From Morella rubra (taxonomy: Eukaryota > Streptophyta > Magnoliopsida > Fagales > Myricaceae), in assembly GCA_003952965.2 (NCBI GenBank), contig RXIC02000422.1:53841-117840 (forward strand): a stretch of DNA of 64,000 nucleotides. Direction: 5' to 3'. A program made the translations under genes and the position numbers. Shown here in pieces: positions 1 through 12,200 of the stretch. The notes below the pieces were generated by a model, which did no database searches, was not told where the DNA came from, and saw nothing but the letters and a program-made list of their open reading frames with translations. The stretch's first letter is position 1; every line of letters begins with the position of its first letter.

Positions 1-1170
1 CTTTATTTTCATCCTATGTGCGAAAGCAATCGCTTGGCTAGCCCCTGAAAAAAGAACGGTTGGGCATCTTACATGGAATGCAGGTGGCCAGAAATGCATC
101 CTCAGTGACCCACCTAATGTTTGCTGATGATTTGGTTTTCTTCACTCGGGCTAATATTCGGGAGATAAGGACAGTGAAAGGAATCTTACAGAAGTACTCG
201 GCTTGGTCGGGGTAGATGATAAATCAACAGAAGTCCTCTATTGCATTTAGTCGCATTACCCATGCAGAGGTGCAGACATCCTTTTGCTATGAGTTGTGTC
301 TGAGAAAGGTGAGAATAAAAGTAAATACCTAAGCCTCTCCCTTATGATGTCTCGCTCCAAAAAGAAGTTGCTTCAATTGCAACGGGACAGGGTCATTCAG
401 AAACTGGCAGTTGGAATTCTAAGGTGCTATCGCAAGCTGGGAGAACAGTCCTTTTAAGGGCCATGGCAACAGCATTACCCTAATATCAGATGGCTTCTTT
501 TTTGCTCCCAAAAACTTGGTGTGAAAAACTCGATAGCTACTTCAAAAATTTCTGGTGGGGCTTCGGTGACCGAAGTAATCACCATTTCACTCCCACGACA
601 TGGAATAGAATCTGTCTCCCAAAGGAATGGGGAGGAGCGGGGCTTAGGAGACTCTTTGGTATTAACCAAGCGTTGTTAGAAAAAATGGGCTGGCGTCTTT
701 TGCAGTATCCACATCAGCTGGGGGCTCGGGTGCTGAAAGCTAAGTATTTCTGAAATGCTACCTATTTGACTGCACCTCAAGCGAGGAATGCTTCGTGGAC
801 TTGGAAAGGGATGTCTCAAGTTCGGGACCTTCCAGCAAAAGCGCTGTCTTTGGGGTGATAGGCGGCAAACCCTTGTGGTGCACTAATGCAGGACAAAAAT
901 TTGAGACCAATTCCTGGAACAAAACTCTTATTATTCAATCTTTAAAGAATCCTCCACAAAAGCTATTTGCAGATTAAAGCCTTTTATCAAGAGGACTAGA
1001 GGATGGCCTGATCTGGACGCCTGACCCAGGGGGATCTTTACAGTTAAATCTGCCGAGTACTTGCTGAAGGAAGGGTCCAGGCCGCCTAGTGTACTGGAGG
1101 AGCAGGACTTGCGACAGCTGTGGAAACTTAGGATTCAAGATAGACTCAAGTTATTTTTTTGGTGCAGTGG
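1..1170 (+). mobile_element. LINE (L1-type) ORF2 fragment, left arm
   Basis: Broken plus-strand frames resemble the C-terminal half of plant L1-type LINE ORF2. An FADD reverse-transcriptase box lies at about 117-131 (HLMFADDLVFF). A post-RT segment at 490-753 has FWWG, LCLPKEWGGAGLR, and then LGARVLKAKYF. A zf-RVT-like stretch (WKLRIQDRLKLFFW) lies near 1118-1165. Stops and frameshifts separate these pieces. No poly(A) tail is seen; the fragment ends about 350 bp from the 3' end of the PDR copy. The same fragment, mirrored, continues much further at 17290-19460, so this copy is cut by the window edge. Confidence 0.85.
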
Positions 1171-1520
1171 AAATAATATTTTTACCCTTTAGAGGCAGGT
1201 TGTGGGAGTCACATATGCCTCTACAATCTGAGGAGATCATATATGCCTTTACAATCCGAGGAGATCAAGTGCCGAGTCTATCATAAACACATTGTTACTC
1301 ATATATTCTTTAAGAGTACAAAAGAAACCTTTGGGACGAATACAAATAAGACTATATACATTCTGATCGAGCCAAGCCAAGCAAAATTACAAAAAAGAAT
1401 CGGAGGGCACAAAAGAAAAGGGAAGAAAGAGAGTGTAGATCCTTAAAGATTCAATAGAATATTGTGTACACTTTTAACTACGTCTAAAACCTTTGCCTTC
1501 TAAAGCTTGTCTGAAGTTCC

Positions 1521-4500
1521 TCATCGCCTTTGGAAGTTGAGGAACTTGATACCGTAGGCAAAGACAAAGAAGAAGAGGAGGACCCAACCGACATGGGCGA
1601 TGACTATAGGCACAAGGAAGTCACGGTCATAGCCAAAGTTCTTTTTTATGAATTCATCTATCCGCTGTGGTGCTGAACCAGTAATTCCAATAAAGTTCGT
1701 CCTGTCACCTACTTGAGATGCGAAAATGCCATAGATTGTCCAAGCAACTGGGGAAGCCCAATAGTACCACCTCCACCATATGGGGATCAGCTGCAATGAC
1801 AAAGAATTAAGTGTTATGATTGCAGCAAGAAGAGCACTGTTCCTACCATACAATTCATTCATTCACCAGTGGATAGAACCTCGTTTAATGCTCCCAGTTG
1901 CATGGTTTGGTAGCTTTTCACTATTCCCATGAAAACAATCAATATATAGAACTCAGTTTAAAAATTTCTTCACCCCCACAAGGAAGAAAAACTTCTTCGT
2001 ATTAGTTTTGGGAAGTAAAACAAGATATATTCTTTGTTTGTGAGGTTGCTGCTAGTTCAAATGATATATTTTCATAATTTCTCCAACTTTATCATGCAAG
2101 ATGATGAAACTAAGATTTAGTTTCGAAGTTACGTACCGGCCTAGGGATGAGGAAACCAGAGAACAAGTTCCAAAAGCTCAGGAAGAAGGACATAGCAATT
2201 GCAGCAATTTGATGGCCCGGGGTCAGTGCAACAACCATCATCCCGTACATTGAGAAGTATGTAAAGCACATGAATATGAAGTAGTAGAAATACAGGAATT
2301 TATCCACCTTCCAGTGGAAACCAATCATCGAGTATAGAAGAAGAGAGTACACAAACGTCTGAATTGCAACATAAATGGTCTCTATAGCCACCTGCAGCAG
2401 AAATGTCCCCCATGAACACATTTAAATGTTGTCTTTTACATAGAATAGACAATTTGATATACAGAACAGTCTCATTGTAACTAAGCACCACTTCTAACTC
2501 CCTACCTGAGCAAATGCATAAGGCAACTCTGAATACATTCCGGCTGCTCTTTCACGGTAAAATACTGTTCTCTCTACGGACACAACAGATTGCACGGCAG
2601 AAGCATTAGTAGCTCCAAGGAAAAGAATAGCCGAATAAGTAGCTCCCAAAAGATTGACCAGGTCTTGCTCTTTTTCTCTGTGGACAAAATGAGATGCAAT
2701 TCACATAAGATAAGTCTTCAATTCTTGGTAAGAAATAGGAAGTACAGTATTGTTTCTAAGCTGAAGAACTTTGGGCTTACATCTGGTCTCCCTTTCCCCA
2801 AAAGATAACGCCAAATATAATGCCAAAAACAATTGTCATGAAGAACCGAATTGCATTGTATTTTGAGTTTCTCCAGTATGACCAGTGTTGCTTCCAGAAA
2901 CAAGCCTTGCACTGAGTTACAAAGCTTTGGGAGTATTGTGTGGGGAAGTAAAGATCCTTGGAACCTGGTTCTGGAGTGCTTAGCTCCTTGATAAGTTCTT
3001 GATTTCTTCTGAAAGATTGTACGCAAATGACTGATAGTTAAGTGCACGCATGGATAGGAAAATAGTCGTCACAGAGAGAGAAGGAACAAATTGTCACATA
3101 CTACTTACCGATAGAGGTCTGAGTTGGCAAAAACTTCTGCAAAATCAAGGTCAAGTTGAGCCTCAACTGAGGCAGCACTGACCTCTAACATCCATGTGGC
3201 AGGATTGTACCCCTCATTTATCTTTGGGACCCCTGGGATAGACTGAAAGGGTTCTCAATATTAGTCAAACTCCTTTTTCAAGTACTAGGAGTACATGCTT
3301 TATAAAGCATTAAAATGATAAGTGTAGTCTGGAGTTAACTTAAACGAAGCAGAGGAATTGATCACAGAGGGGATTCAACATTGATTATACAACTAGAAAC
3401 TTGCAGTAGTATGATAAGACATTAGAAGCTTGAACACGGACATATTGGAAAGAAGTTCTGATAAGAGTTCATGGAAATTGGTGTCTGAAAAAAAGTTCTC
3501 GACTGCAGCAAGCACCCTTGGAGTTGGCAATTTGTAGGGGGAATGAAGCATGTAAGAGAAAACGGATCTCACCTCAAAATATTCAACAAGTTTGTGAGAC
3601 TGGCGACCAAGAGGTCCGGCATAAGTCACTTGTCCTCCTCTTTTCATCAAGAAGAGCTGCAAGCATAAGATGACACCAAGGTGAAACACAACCAATAAAG
3701 TATTACGCCATACATGATCCCTGTCTTGGATTTAACAAGTTAAAAAATGAACCCTACCTCATCAAAAGCTTCAAATATGTCAATGCTCGGCTGGTGAATT
3801 GTGCAGACAACAGTTCTTCCAGTATCCACTGTGTTTCTTACAGTACGCATAACTATGGCAGCAGCTCTAGCATCAAGACCTGATGTGGGCTCATCCATAA
3901 AGATGATGGAGGGGTTAGCAACCAACTCCACAGCAATGGTTAGTCTCTTTCTCTGCTCAGTTGAAAGACCATCCACTCCTGGAAGTCCAACTAAAGCACT
4001 CCTCAGCGGATTAAGCTCAACCAACTCCATAACTTCGTCAACAAACACCTATATGAGCAAGGAAAATCATAGTCAACAATATCGTTCGCTGGATCTAGTT
4101 TCTCATATTCAATACGACCATAGAACATTAGGTATCTGTTAAAAAATGATTACACCTTCAAAACGGGGGACAAAACAGAGAAAAAAGTTAGACATGCAAG
4201 TTCATAAACAGTAACCAGTAACATGCCTTTCGTGTTTCCTTCTTTACATCCGAAGCAAGACGCAGCCAGGCAGAGTATACAAGAGATTCATAAACAGTAA
4301 CATATGGGGAATGGATGTCATTCTGTTCACAGTAACCACTGACTCGAGGCAAATGTTGCTTGATTCTTTGGGTAACCGGAAATCCTAATACTGCCTTCAA
4401 TATATCCGCCAGTCTTTCTTCCTGCTAAGACATCCATCAAGGTAGTCTTTCCAGCACCACTGACACCAACTAATGCTGTCAATATACCTGGTCGGAAAGC

Positions 4501-7500
4501 GCCACTAACATCTCTAAGTAGCTGCAGTCGGGTGTCATCTACACCCTGGCTCTTCATTGCCTAAAAAGAAGAAAATAATTTGATTCAAGGAAAAATCACA
4601 TTCAAACTGGTCATAATTTCCATTTACATTCAGTATCCCTTGAAAACTCAACCAGTTTCTGAAAATTCAATCTAAACCGTCCACCAGCAATCAAATCACT
4701 TTGCAAAAGAATATCAAGTAACTGTTCCAATTTTGGATTGTTTGAGATGCTTTAACTATGAAGATAAACACTCAAATATATAAATTCGGGGAAAAAGGAG
4801 ACTTACTTCAGGCATATCCACATAGTAATTGACATGGTTGAAAGAAAGTGAGAGAGGCAGGAAAGGCAAAACCATTCCTCGTTTAGAATGAACTGAGTTG
4901 TTGCTTCCTTGAGCATTCCCAACTGACATATCAAGACCTGTCACGGTAATTTCTATTAGACTAGGAAAAACAATTTGATAAAGGAGCTACTATCCTAGAA
5001 GTAAAGCTTATGGAGCAGAATAAGTGCTACATCGTCATGACATGGATGAAGACTAAGGTATAGAGGAACTTTGCAGCATCGAAACTATTAACTTCATGTG
5101 TTTATTGCTAACATCATGTTTGATGCCCCAGCTGTCATGAAAGAGTAGCTGCCGAAAAGCTCAGCTTTTGACGTCATCAATAATCTTTAACATTTATGTT
5201 GACACTAACCTTCTATACTGGATGTCAATTGTCTCTTAGGCTTGCTTTCAGACTCGTCATCCACAATGACAGCTTTAGTACCACCTAGTGCTGAAATAGA
5301 GTCAAAAGGGAACAAAAAATTGTCAACACATAGATCTCAATGCTGTATGAAATACAAACATAACAATGGAAAATTATTCACTTACGATTTAAGAATGTTA
5401 GTGCTGCAATGAAAAGAACGTTGAAAAGCAGACCAAACCCAAAGAGTGCTGCTATACAAATCCAATACCAATATTCTTCCGTAAACAGGCCTTTCCCCTT
5501 GAGAAGGGTCTTTCCAACTGTTGGCTCGTTGGAGTTAATGACAGGCTGTACCAAACAAATCATAATGATGGTTAGCATATATCTTTGAGTCAGAATTAGT
5601 TTAGCAAAGGTTTATGTTCATGAAAGTAAGTGTACAAGAGAGCCAAATTGAGATTGTAAAAATCCACTGCAAATCATAAGTTGCTTTTCTATCATTTAAA
5701 AGAACTTACAGAGCTCCATCTCTCGTCAAGAAACTCATTGATAGCAATTGCATTTTGTCCATACATCATCGGAGAAATGTAGTAACCCCATATCATCCAT
5801 GACTTAATGTCATCTGTGCACCAATAAGACAAGAAATTGATCTTTTAGTATCTTAGAACACATGAAATTATCTAGCAGTGTTTGCCAAAAAATGAAAATA
5901 TTAAAAAAAAAAAAACCAAGAAGGGTGAGAGAGCAGCAGTAAATTTATGTATTCTTCAGCTTTTTCACAACAATGCTGTACTGGATTCCTATTGGCAACA
6001 AATTACTCTTCAAAGTTAATAAAGAGGCTAACCTTTGGAAACAACAAAACCCCCAAGCACAAACACAATCAGTAATGTAAAGGTACCAAGTGTGTTTGCA
6101 ACAACTTCTGTTCTTCCGAGGGCTGCAATGAAACGAAAGAGGCAGAGTGCCATCTGATGTATGCCAAAGAAAGCCAAGAACTGTTTGAAAAACCTGAACA
6201 TGGGGACATTACGCTAGCATAAGAAGCTTTCCTTTTTAAAACTATCAGATTGCAAGGATCATTAAGCATAAAAAATGTAACACTAGGAGCTTGATACTAG
6301 AAGATAAATTTAGTATTACCTACTGGCAGCCGGTGCAAACCCAATGGTGTAATACGTGAGAATGATCCAAATACCAGATTCCATCAGAGAAATTGGAATT
6401 CTGAGGAGCCATATCGGCAATGCAAAAGCCCAGGCAGGGTAGAATAAGAAATCCCTCTGTTTAAAGAACACGGGAAGTCTAAAAATTGTCATTGCAAGTT
6501 CTGCCATCCCATTAAACATGACATTAATGAGACTGAAAAATAGTGCTCCCCAGAATTTTGTTCCATCTTCTATTGTACCAGCTTTCATTTCCGTTCTTAA
6601 GAACACAGTGAATGCGATTATCGACATGATTGTTATCTGAGTAGTTTTGAATATGTATATGAATGAGTTGCGCTTCATCAGCAGCCACTCCCTTGAGAAA
6701 CATGCCTTGAAGAGCTCCATGTTGGAGATCCCATACTTTTCTCTAACCAAAGCAGCAGGATGAGCTCTAGATTTATCATATGAAATTCTTAGATCTTCTG
6801 AAAGCTGTTGGCCAATGTGGAAAGAGTTATAGGCCCTTACAAACTCAGGCGCAGAGATATATCTGTAAGGTTGATTCCTTTTGAACCAGTATTGTTCTTG
6901 GTCCTTCTTGGAAGTTACTTCCTGCAGAAAGTCTGCAACACCTTTCCTTTCTGGACATTTGAATCCAACATATTCAAAGAACTCCAGCACATTCTCACGC
7001 GGACCTTGGTAGACAATGTGACCCTCAGAAAGAAGGATAATGTCATCAAAAAGTTCGAAAGTCTCAGGTGCTGGCTGCAAGAGAGAGATGATCATGGTGA
7101 CATCCATGATATGAACCATCTGCTTCATGAACTTCACAATCTGAAACGTAGTGGAGCTGTCCAACCCTGTTGATATTTCATCCATGAAAAATGCTTTTGC
7201 TGGTCCAACCAACATTTCTCCTGCACTCAGGAAAAAGACTTCAAGTTTAATACTTAGATGTTGACTTTTACTTTGTTTTGGGATCCTCAGTAACAACTAC
7301 TATAAGAAGAATACAATATAAATCAAATTGAAAGAACGGCTTTCCTATATTATAAAACCAAAAAGGAGTTCTCATATCTACCAAAATTTAGTGGAAATAG
7401 TTTGTAATAAATTTGCAAATGCGGATGACGCAACTTGCGACTTTGCACAGAATTATATGTCGAGACTCTTCCTATATGAGGATGGAAAAAAATGTTCTGC

Positions 7501-8691
7501 TTTGGCATTATCCACAATGCTTTTTACGTTATCAACACATACCAGTTGTTACACGCTTCTTCTGTCCACCAGAAATACCCCTTCTCATATCATCTCCCAC
7601 CATGATATCAGCACAGATATCCAATCCAAGTATCTGTTGGAAGCCCATCAGAAATTAGGTTAGTTATAAAACTGACAAGAAAGTAGTACTACATGGATAA
7701 GAACCAACAAGCAAATCACTGAACCTTGAGAACATAATCTGTGATCAAACTTGTCTCCTGTCCTGCCATAGCCGTTGCTTTCATGAAGGCATCAATTTCA
7801 GGATCTGGTTTGATTCCCGCTTCTTTCTCCCGTCTAGACAACTCTAACAGCATTTCATACCGGGTTCCAACTCCTAAGCAACGTCCTGAGAAATCCATTG
7901 TCTCACGTACCGTCATCTCACCATAATGGAGATCATGCTGACTAATATAGGCACAGGTCCTTTGAGGTACGAATTCCTTGAATTCATGACCACAGTAGGT
8001 GACTTTCCCAGCTACCTGTTCATAGTCCGATTCAATGATACGTGTGCAAAACTAATAGGCTGTAAGTGTCAATAAGAATACATAAGGTATGAGAAGCTGA
8101 TGACATACCCTTAAATCATCATCCAGTTTCCCTGCAAGTGCTTGTAAAAACGTTGTTTTCCCTGACGCAGGGGGCCCTAGAAGCAATGTCATCCTTAAAA
8201 TGGAAAAAATAAATAAATAAATCAGCCCATGAACATTATAGTACTAACAATAAGTCCTTTCCTTTTAGAGGGAAAAACAAGTCGTATGCAACATCCTAGT
8301 TTTGATGGAATCTCAGCATATATAACATATGAAATTGTAGCAACCGATACAAATCCTTTAATATCTGCTCAGTCCACGAACATACCTTGAAGGTCTGACA
8401 ATGCCATTCACATCCTTGAGTATTTTGACAACTCTTTTCTTTGATGGAGAGAGCCCGATCATTGCAATAGCTCCCTGTTCACATTATAGATTATAAATTA
8501 GAAGAAATATATTAGAATTACCAATAGAAAGCCCGAACAAGAGATGAAATAATTACTGTGAAGGTTATACCTCTATTGTATTCATGGTGGAATTAAGCAG
8601 AGTTGGAAGTGCTCTGGTCCCAACATATGCGTCTCCCTCCACCGATAACTGTTGGAATCTAACTTCAATCTTAGGGATCTCTATCCCTACC
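1521..8691 (-). pseudogene. PDR-type ABCG transporter, left-arm copy (5'-truncated)
   Basis: Minus-strand exons 2 to 20 of a full-size ABCG (PDR) transporter, homologous exon by exon to the gene at 43657-53020. Visible parts are NBD1 (GPPASGKTT, exon near 8150-8190; [12 protein letters not shown] near 7170), TMD1 (6316-7230), NBD2 Walker A (GVSGAGKTT, about 4450), LSTEQRKR and [16 protein letters not shown] (3740-4048), and TMD2 down to the C-terminal NFQRR stop at 1521. The family exports terpenoids, phenolics or hormones at the plasma membrane using ATP. Exon 1 with the start codon is absent: homology stops inside intron 1 at the palindrome centre. One extra C near 4347 shifts the frame in NBD2 after QATFA. 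Apart from that, sampled exons 2-20 read through. It is either a pseudogene or part of an assembly artefact. Confidence 0.9.
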
Positions 8692-9207
8692 CTGTTCGCA
8701 TAAAAATTTAATTATCAATACTATTGCAGATGGATGACCAAAGTCCTAACTTTCTTTCTAAACAAAAAGAAAAAGAAAACAACAGACAAAAGGAAACACA
8801 AACAGCAAAATAGAAACTTGAAAGAACTCTGACGATTTCGTGTTTCCAACAAATGCATTTCGCTTTCATAAATCAATTGGAAGTTGGACGAAGAGCATAA
8901 AGAAGTCTTATGGCGTTCTCTTCGGTTTCCATGCATTGTTTCTGTATGAACTTTGACACATTAAGAGCTATCACTTTTAGAACTTTGACACATTGTGATT
9001 TGAAAGTAATAAATTGTCTTATTACCGAAGTTCTAAGAATGAATTTAAAACCAGTAGCTAAGATTTGAAGAACCCCTCCAATAGAATACTCATGAAAATG
9101 TACCATTGATCGGTTCAATTTTTTTCCTTTTCCTAGCATCTTCCGACAACAATCCACAATTATATAAGCGAACATCTAGTATTCAGTTACTTAGAAAAAA
9201 AAATAAA

Positions 9208-9271
9208 GAACATCTAGTATTCAGCTGCTCAGAAGAGATGGATAGTGAGAGGAGTGAAACCCGAACCACAC
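9208..9271. other. Palindrome 1 spacer and junction
   Basis: About 64 bp separate the arms. The spacer is not foreign: its reverse complement matches intron 1 of the PDR gene at about 44165-44230 (shared CCGAACCACAC and CTCAGAAG words). It therefore continues the left-arm copy a little further 5' than the right-arm copy. The left arm edge also has a short imperfect direct duplication starting GAACATCTAGTATTCAG (about 9170 and 9208). A poly-A/poly-T tract sits at both arm ends. Confidence 0.85.
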
Positions 9272-12200
9272 TTAATTTTTTTTTCTAAGTAAAAACTGAA
9301 TACTAGATGTTCGCTTATATAATTGTGGATTGTTGTCGGAAGATGCTAGGAAAAGGAAAAAAATTGAACCGATCAATGGTACATTTTCATGAGTATTCTA
9401 TTGGAGGGGTTCTTCAAATCTTAGCTACTGGTTTTAAATTCATTCTTAGAACTTCGGTAATAAGACAATTTATTACTTTCAAATCACAATGTGTCAAAGT
9501 TCTAAAAGTGATAGCTCTTAATGTGTCAAAGTTCATACAGAAACAATGCATGGAAACCGAAGAGAACGCCATAAGACTTCTTTATGCTCTTCGTCCAACT
9601 TCCAATTGATTTATGAAAGCGAAATGCATTTGTTGGAAACACGAAATCGTCAGAGTTCTTTCAATTTCTATTTTGCTGTTTGTGTTTCCTTTTGTCTGTT
9701 GTTTTCTTTTTCTTTTTGTTTAGCAAGAAATTCAGGACTTTGGTCTCCATTCTGCAAATAGTATTGATAATTAAATTTTTATGCGAACAGGGTAGGGATA
9801 GAGATCCCTAAGATTGAAGTTAGATTCCAACAGTTATCGGTGGAGGGAGACGCATATGTTGGGACCAGAGCACTTCCAACTCTGCTTAATTCCACCTTGA
9901 ATACAATAGAGGTATAACCTTCACAGTAATTATTTCATCTCTTGTTCGGGCTTTCTATTGGTAATTCTAATATATTTCTTCTAATTTATAATCTATAATG
10001 TGAACAGGGAGCTATTGCAATGATCGGGCTCTCTCCATCAAAGAAAAGAGTTGTCAAAATACTCAAGGATGTGAATGGCATTGTCAGACCTTCAAGGTAT
10101 GTTCGTGGACTGAGCAGATATTAAAGGATTTGTATCGGTTGCTACAATTTCATATGTTATATATGCTGAGATTCCATCAAAACTAGGATGTTGCATACGA
10201 CTTGTTTTTCCCTCTAAAAGGAAAGGACTTATTGTTAGTACTATAATGTTCATGGGCTGATTTATTTATTTATTTCCATTTTAAGGATGACATTGCTTCT
10301 AGGGCCCCCTGCGTCAGGGAAAACAACGTTTTTACAAGCACTTGCAGGGAAACTGGATGATGATTTAAGGGTATGTCATCAGCTTCTCATACCTTATGTA
10401 TTCTTATTGACACTTACAGCCTATTAGTTTTGCACACGTATCATTGAATCGGACTATGAACAGGTAGCTGGGAAAGTCACCTACTGTGGTCATGAATTCA
10501 AGGAATTCGTACCTCAAAGGACCTGTGCCTATATTAGTCAGCATGATCTCCATTATGGTGAGATGACGGTACGTGAGACAATGGATTTCTCAGGACGTTG
10601 CTTAGGAGTTGGAACCCGGTATGAAATGCTGTTAGAGTTGTCTAGACGGGAGAAAGAAGCGGGAATCAAACCAGATCCTGAAATTGATGCCTTCATGAAA
10701 GCAACGGCTATGGCAGGACAGGAGACAAGTTTGATCACAGATTATGTTCTCAAGGTTCAGTGATTTGCTTGTTGGTTCTTATCCATGTAGTACTACTTTC
10801 TTGTCAGTTTATAACTAACCTAATTTCTGATGGGCTTCCAACAGATACTTGGATTGGATATCTGTGCTGATATCATGGTGGGAGATGATATGAGAAGGGG
10901 TATTTCTGGTGGACAGAAGAAGCGTGTAACAACTGGTATGTGTTGATAACGTAAAAAGCATTGTGGATAATGCCAAAGCAGAACATTTTTTTCCATCCTC
11001 ATATAGGAAGAGTCTCGACATATAATTCTGTGCAAAGTCGCAAGTTGCGTCATCCGCATTTGCAAATTTACGACAAACTATTTCCACTAAATTTTGGTAG
11101 ATATGAGAACTCCTTTTTGGTTTTATAATATAGGAAAGCCGTTCTTTCAATTTGATTTATATTGTATTCTTCTTATAGTAGTTGTTACTGAGGATCCCAA
11201 AACAAAGTTGAAGTCAACATCTAAGTATTAAACTTGAAGTCTTTTTCCTGAGTGCAGGAGAAATGTTGGTTGGACCAGCAAAAGCATTTTTCATGGATGA
11301 AATATCAACAGGGTTGGACAGCTCCACTACGTTTCAGATTGTGAAGTTCATGAAGCAGATGGTTCATATCATGGATGTCACCATGATCATCTCTCTCTTG
11401 CAGCCAGCACCTGAGACTTTCGAACTTTTTGATGACATTATCCTTCTTTCTGAGGGTCACATTGTCTACCAAGGTCCGCGTGAGAATGTGCTGGAGTTCT
11501 TTGAATATGTTGGATTCAAATGTCCAGAAAGGAAAGGTGTTGCAGACTTTCTGCAGGAAGTAACTTCCAAGAAGGACCAAGAACAATACTGGTTCAAAAG
11601 AATCAACCTTACAGATATATCTCTGCGCCTGAGTTTGTAAGGGCCTATAACTCTTTCCACATTGGCCAACAGCTTTCAGAAGATCTAAGAATTTCATATG
11701 ATAAATCTAGAGCTCATCCTGCTGCTTTGGTTAGAGAAAAGTATGGGATCTCCAACATGGAGCTCTTCAAGGCATGTTTCTCAAGGGAGTGGCTGCTGAT
11801 GAAGCGCAACTCATTCATATACATATTCAAAACTACTCAGATAACAATCATGTCGATAATCGCATTCACTGTGTTCTTAAGAACGGAAATGAAAGCTGGT
11901 ACAATAGAAGATGGAACAAAATTCTGGGGAGCACTATTTTTCAGTCTCATTAATGTCATGTTTAATGGGATGGCAGAACTTGCAATGACAATTTTTAGAC
12001 TTCCCGTGTTCTTTAAACAGAGGGATTTCTTATTCTACCCTGCCTGGGCTTTTGCATTGCCGATATGGCTCCTCAGAATTCCAATTTCTCTGATGGAATC
12101 TGGTATTTGGATCATTCTCACGTATTACACCATTGGGTTTGCACCGGCTGCCAGTAGGTAATACTAAATTTATCTTCTAGTATCAAGCTCCTAGTGTTAC

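Larger units (their letters stand above)
1..9207. repeat. Left arm of giant inverted repeat (palindrome 1)
   Basis: The reverse complement of this arm recurs at about 9272-18467, position for position (the coordinate sum stays between 18467 and 18482 over the whole length). The arm holds a LINE fragment at its outer end and a PDR transporter copy on the minus strand. Sampled stretches show only scattered substitutions and 1-2 bp indels between arms; I did not compute the identity. The arm reaches base 1, so its true outer edge may lie outside the window. Confidence 0.97.

Noticed and set aside
1089..1446. Short plus-strand frames after the LINE (mirrored at 17021-17378)
   Set aside because: They overlap the LINE zf-RVT remnant and the PDR 3' untranslated region.
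3801..4142. Open frame opposite NBD2 (also at 14335-14676 and 50289-50630)
   Set aside because: Antisense shadow of the conserved LSTEQ/Walker B exon, which explains its conservation in three copies.
7328..7663. 111-codon frame in left arm (mirror at 10815-11150)
   Set aside because: Covers an intron and an antisense exon of the PDR copy.
8873..9609. Mirrored 100-codon frames on both sides of the palindrome centre
   Set aside because: They lie in intron 1 of the PDR copies. The homologous part of the third copy is interrupted, and no protein family fits.
8721..9761. Mirrored 71-codon frames next to exon 2
   Set aside because: Intronic, not conserved in the third copy in frame.
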